From Butyrivibrio sp. (lineage in GTDB: Bacteria; Bacillota_A; Clostridia; Lachnospirales; Lachnospiraceae), in assembly GCA_024690635.1 (NCBI GenBank), contig JAILOW010000149.1:1-7751 (forward strand): a stretch of DNA of 7,751 nt. Direction: 5' to 3'. This document shows positions 6,998 through 7,751 of this stretch, piece by piece. The notes beneath the pieces were generated by a model, which had not been told where the DNA came from, ran no database searches, and saw nothing but the letters and a program-made list of their open reading frames with translations. Numbering within the stretch: the first letter of the stretch is position 1; each line of letters opens with the position of its first letter. The position numbers and the translations under genes are program-made.

Positions 6998-7751
6998 ATC
7001 TGACCTTCAAAGCCTCAAGGTCTCTTTTAACCTGCTCGTAATCCTTGTAAACAACGCCCTTCCAGCCAAGACTTACTGCTGTATCAACGTTGGGTTTTGT
7101 GTCATCTATAAATACAGTCTTTGCGGGAACGATATCAAAACGCTCCATCAAAAGCCTGTAGATATCGGGATAAGGTTTTATCACATGATCCCTGAAGCTA
7201 AGGATTCCTCCGTCGGTATATTCAATAAAAGACATGGCGTCGGGACATCCCAAAAGAGCCTGCTCTGAGAAGTTAGACAGGTACAAAACTCTGTAGCCTG
7301 CTGCCTTAAGAGCTTCGATCCATGGAATCGCACGGTCTCTTTTTCTGACGATATCATTAAAATCGGAAAATGCTCTTTTAAGCTCATCTTCTATTTCAGG
7401 ATCATTTTTAATAAACCTTCCGATGATCTCTTCAGTAGAAAGATTTCCTATATCGATCTCGTTCCAGTCTTTTGTTCTGACGGAAGCATTTCCGATGCGC
7501 TCTGCCATCTCCTCGTCAAAGCCCTTGTCCAAAAGAAATTCCTTCCATGCAAAATCCGTAAGAACATTTCCTATATCAAATACGACGGTATCAATGTCAC
7601 CATCAGGTATCACGTTGCCGTATCTGTCGTGGGCTTTGTTGCTGCTCATGGCATCAAGTGAAGCCACGGTGTGCCTTCCCGCAAATACACCCACAGCCCA
7701 TATGATGAGCCAGAGCAAAATAGGAATGGCTATTGTGGCAGCCACGCAGCT
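6993..7751 (-). CDS. Membrane-anchored HAD-superfamily hydrolase (subfamily IA, YihX-like); 5' end may be outside window
   Basis: The C-terminal part is a haloacid dehalogenase-type phosphatase. Numbering from the GTG at 7745, motif I is VVFDIGNVL with nucleophile Asp57, motif II is YLSN with Ser157, motif III is HVIKPYPDIY with Lys190, and motif IV is VFIDDTKPN with Asp214/Asp215. FDIGNV (DxGN in place of the usual DxDG) is the signature of the YihX-like branch, known in E. coli for a sugar-phosphate phosphatase. A helical cap of about 80 residues follows motif I, as in subfamily IA. Unusually, residues 2-23 form a strongly hydrophobic segment (ATIAIPILLWLIIWAVGVFAG), then a polar linker of about 27 residues before the phosphatase domain. 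This suggests a tethered enzyme; a VFA-G site might also allow cleavage. The frame is open to the right edge without a stop, and no ribosome binding site can be judged, so the true start may be further upstream and the protein could have more membrane segments. The substrate is unknown. Confidence 0.88.
   Translation of the reverse strand, partial: SCVAATIAIPILLWLIIWAVGVFAGRHTVASLDAMSSNKAHDRYGNVIPDGDIDTVVFDIGNVLTDFAWKEFLLDKGFDEEMAERIGNASVRTKDWNEIDIGNLSTEEIIGRFIKNDPEIEDELKRAFSDFNDIVRKRDRAIPWIEALKAAGYRVLYLSNFSEQALLGCPDAMSFIEYTDGGILSFRDHVIKPYPDIYRLLMERFDIVPAKTVFIDDTKPNVDTAVSLGWKGVVYKDYEQVKRDLEALKVRY

Noticed and set aside
7572..7577. HAD protein as an inactive enzyme because motif I reads DxG instead of DxD
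   Set aside because: The same DxGN motif is normal in the YihX-like branch, which includes active phosphatases, and the other catalytic residues (Ser157, Lys190, Asp214/215) are present.

Overview
The window looks like chromosomal DNA of a low-to-mid G+C Gram-positive anaerobe of the class Clostridia, most likely a Lachnospiraceae-type bacterium. The reasons are the single-chain clostridial/streptococcal form of PurL, CarA and CarB sequences of Firmicutes character, strong GGAGG-type ribosome binding sites and base composition in the mid-40s percent G+C judged by eye. This placement is an inference, since the window has no rRNA or other marker gene. Every convincing gene is on the minus strand, so transcription runs from high to low coordinates.

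In transcription order, the right edge (7751 to 6993) holds a HAD-superfamily phosphatase-like protein with a hydrophobic N-terminal membrane segment; its 5' end may lie outside the window. A short AT-rich intergenic region carries a weak inverted repeat and an extended -10 promoter (6947-6955). This promoter serves a small unrecognised cytoplasmic protein (GTG start at 6909) and, 30 bases further on, a TetR-family regulator (start 6392). The TetR gene ends at a clear hairpin terminator (5755-5787).

Only about 20 bases beyond the hairpin is the ribosome binding site of purL (5723-1917), the large FGAR amidotransferase of purine synthesis. It is followed after 38 bases by carA (1878-739), and then by carB, whose start codon overlaps the carA stop as TGATG. 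carB runs off the left edge after 246 codons. purL, carA and carB therefore form a probable operon of glutamine-dependent amidotransferases feeding purine, pyrimidine and arginine synthesis. CarA passes glutamine-derived ammonia to CarB for carbamoyl phosphate, while PurL carries both its glutaminase and its synthase on one chain.

Most of the window is ordinary housekeeping sequence, and I found no mobile element, CRISPR array, tRNA, rRNA or recognisable riboswitch. The points most worth a second look are the cramped tetR-purL junction (hairpin but no obvious room for a promoter), the unrecognised gene paired with the TetR regulator, the mixed purine/pyrimidine operon, and the membrane-anchored HAD protein.
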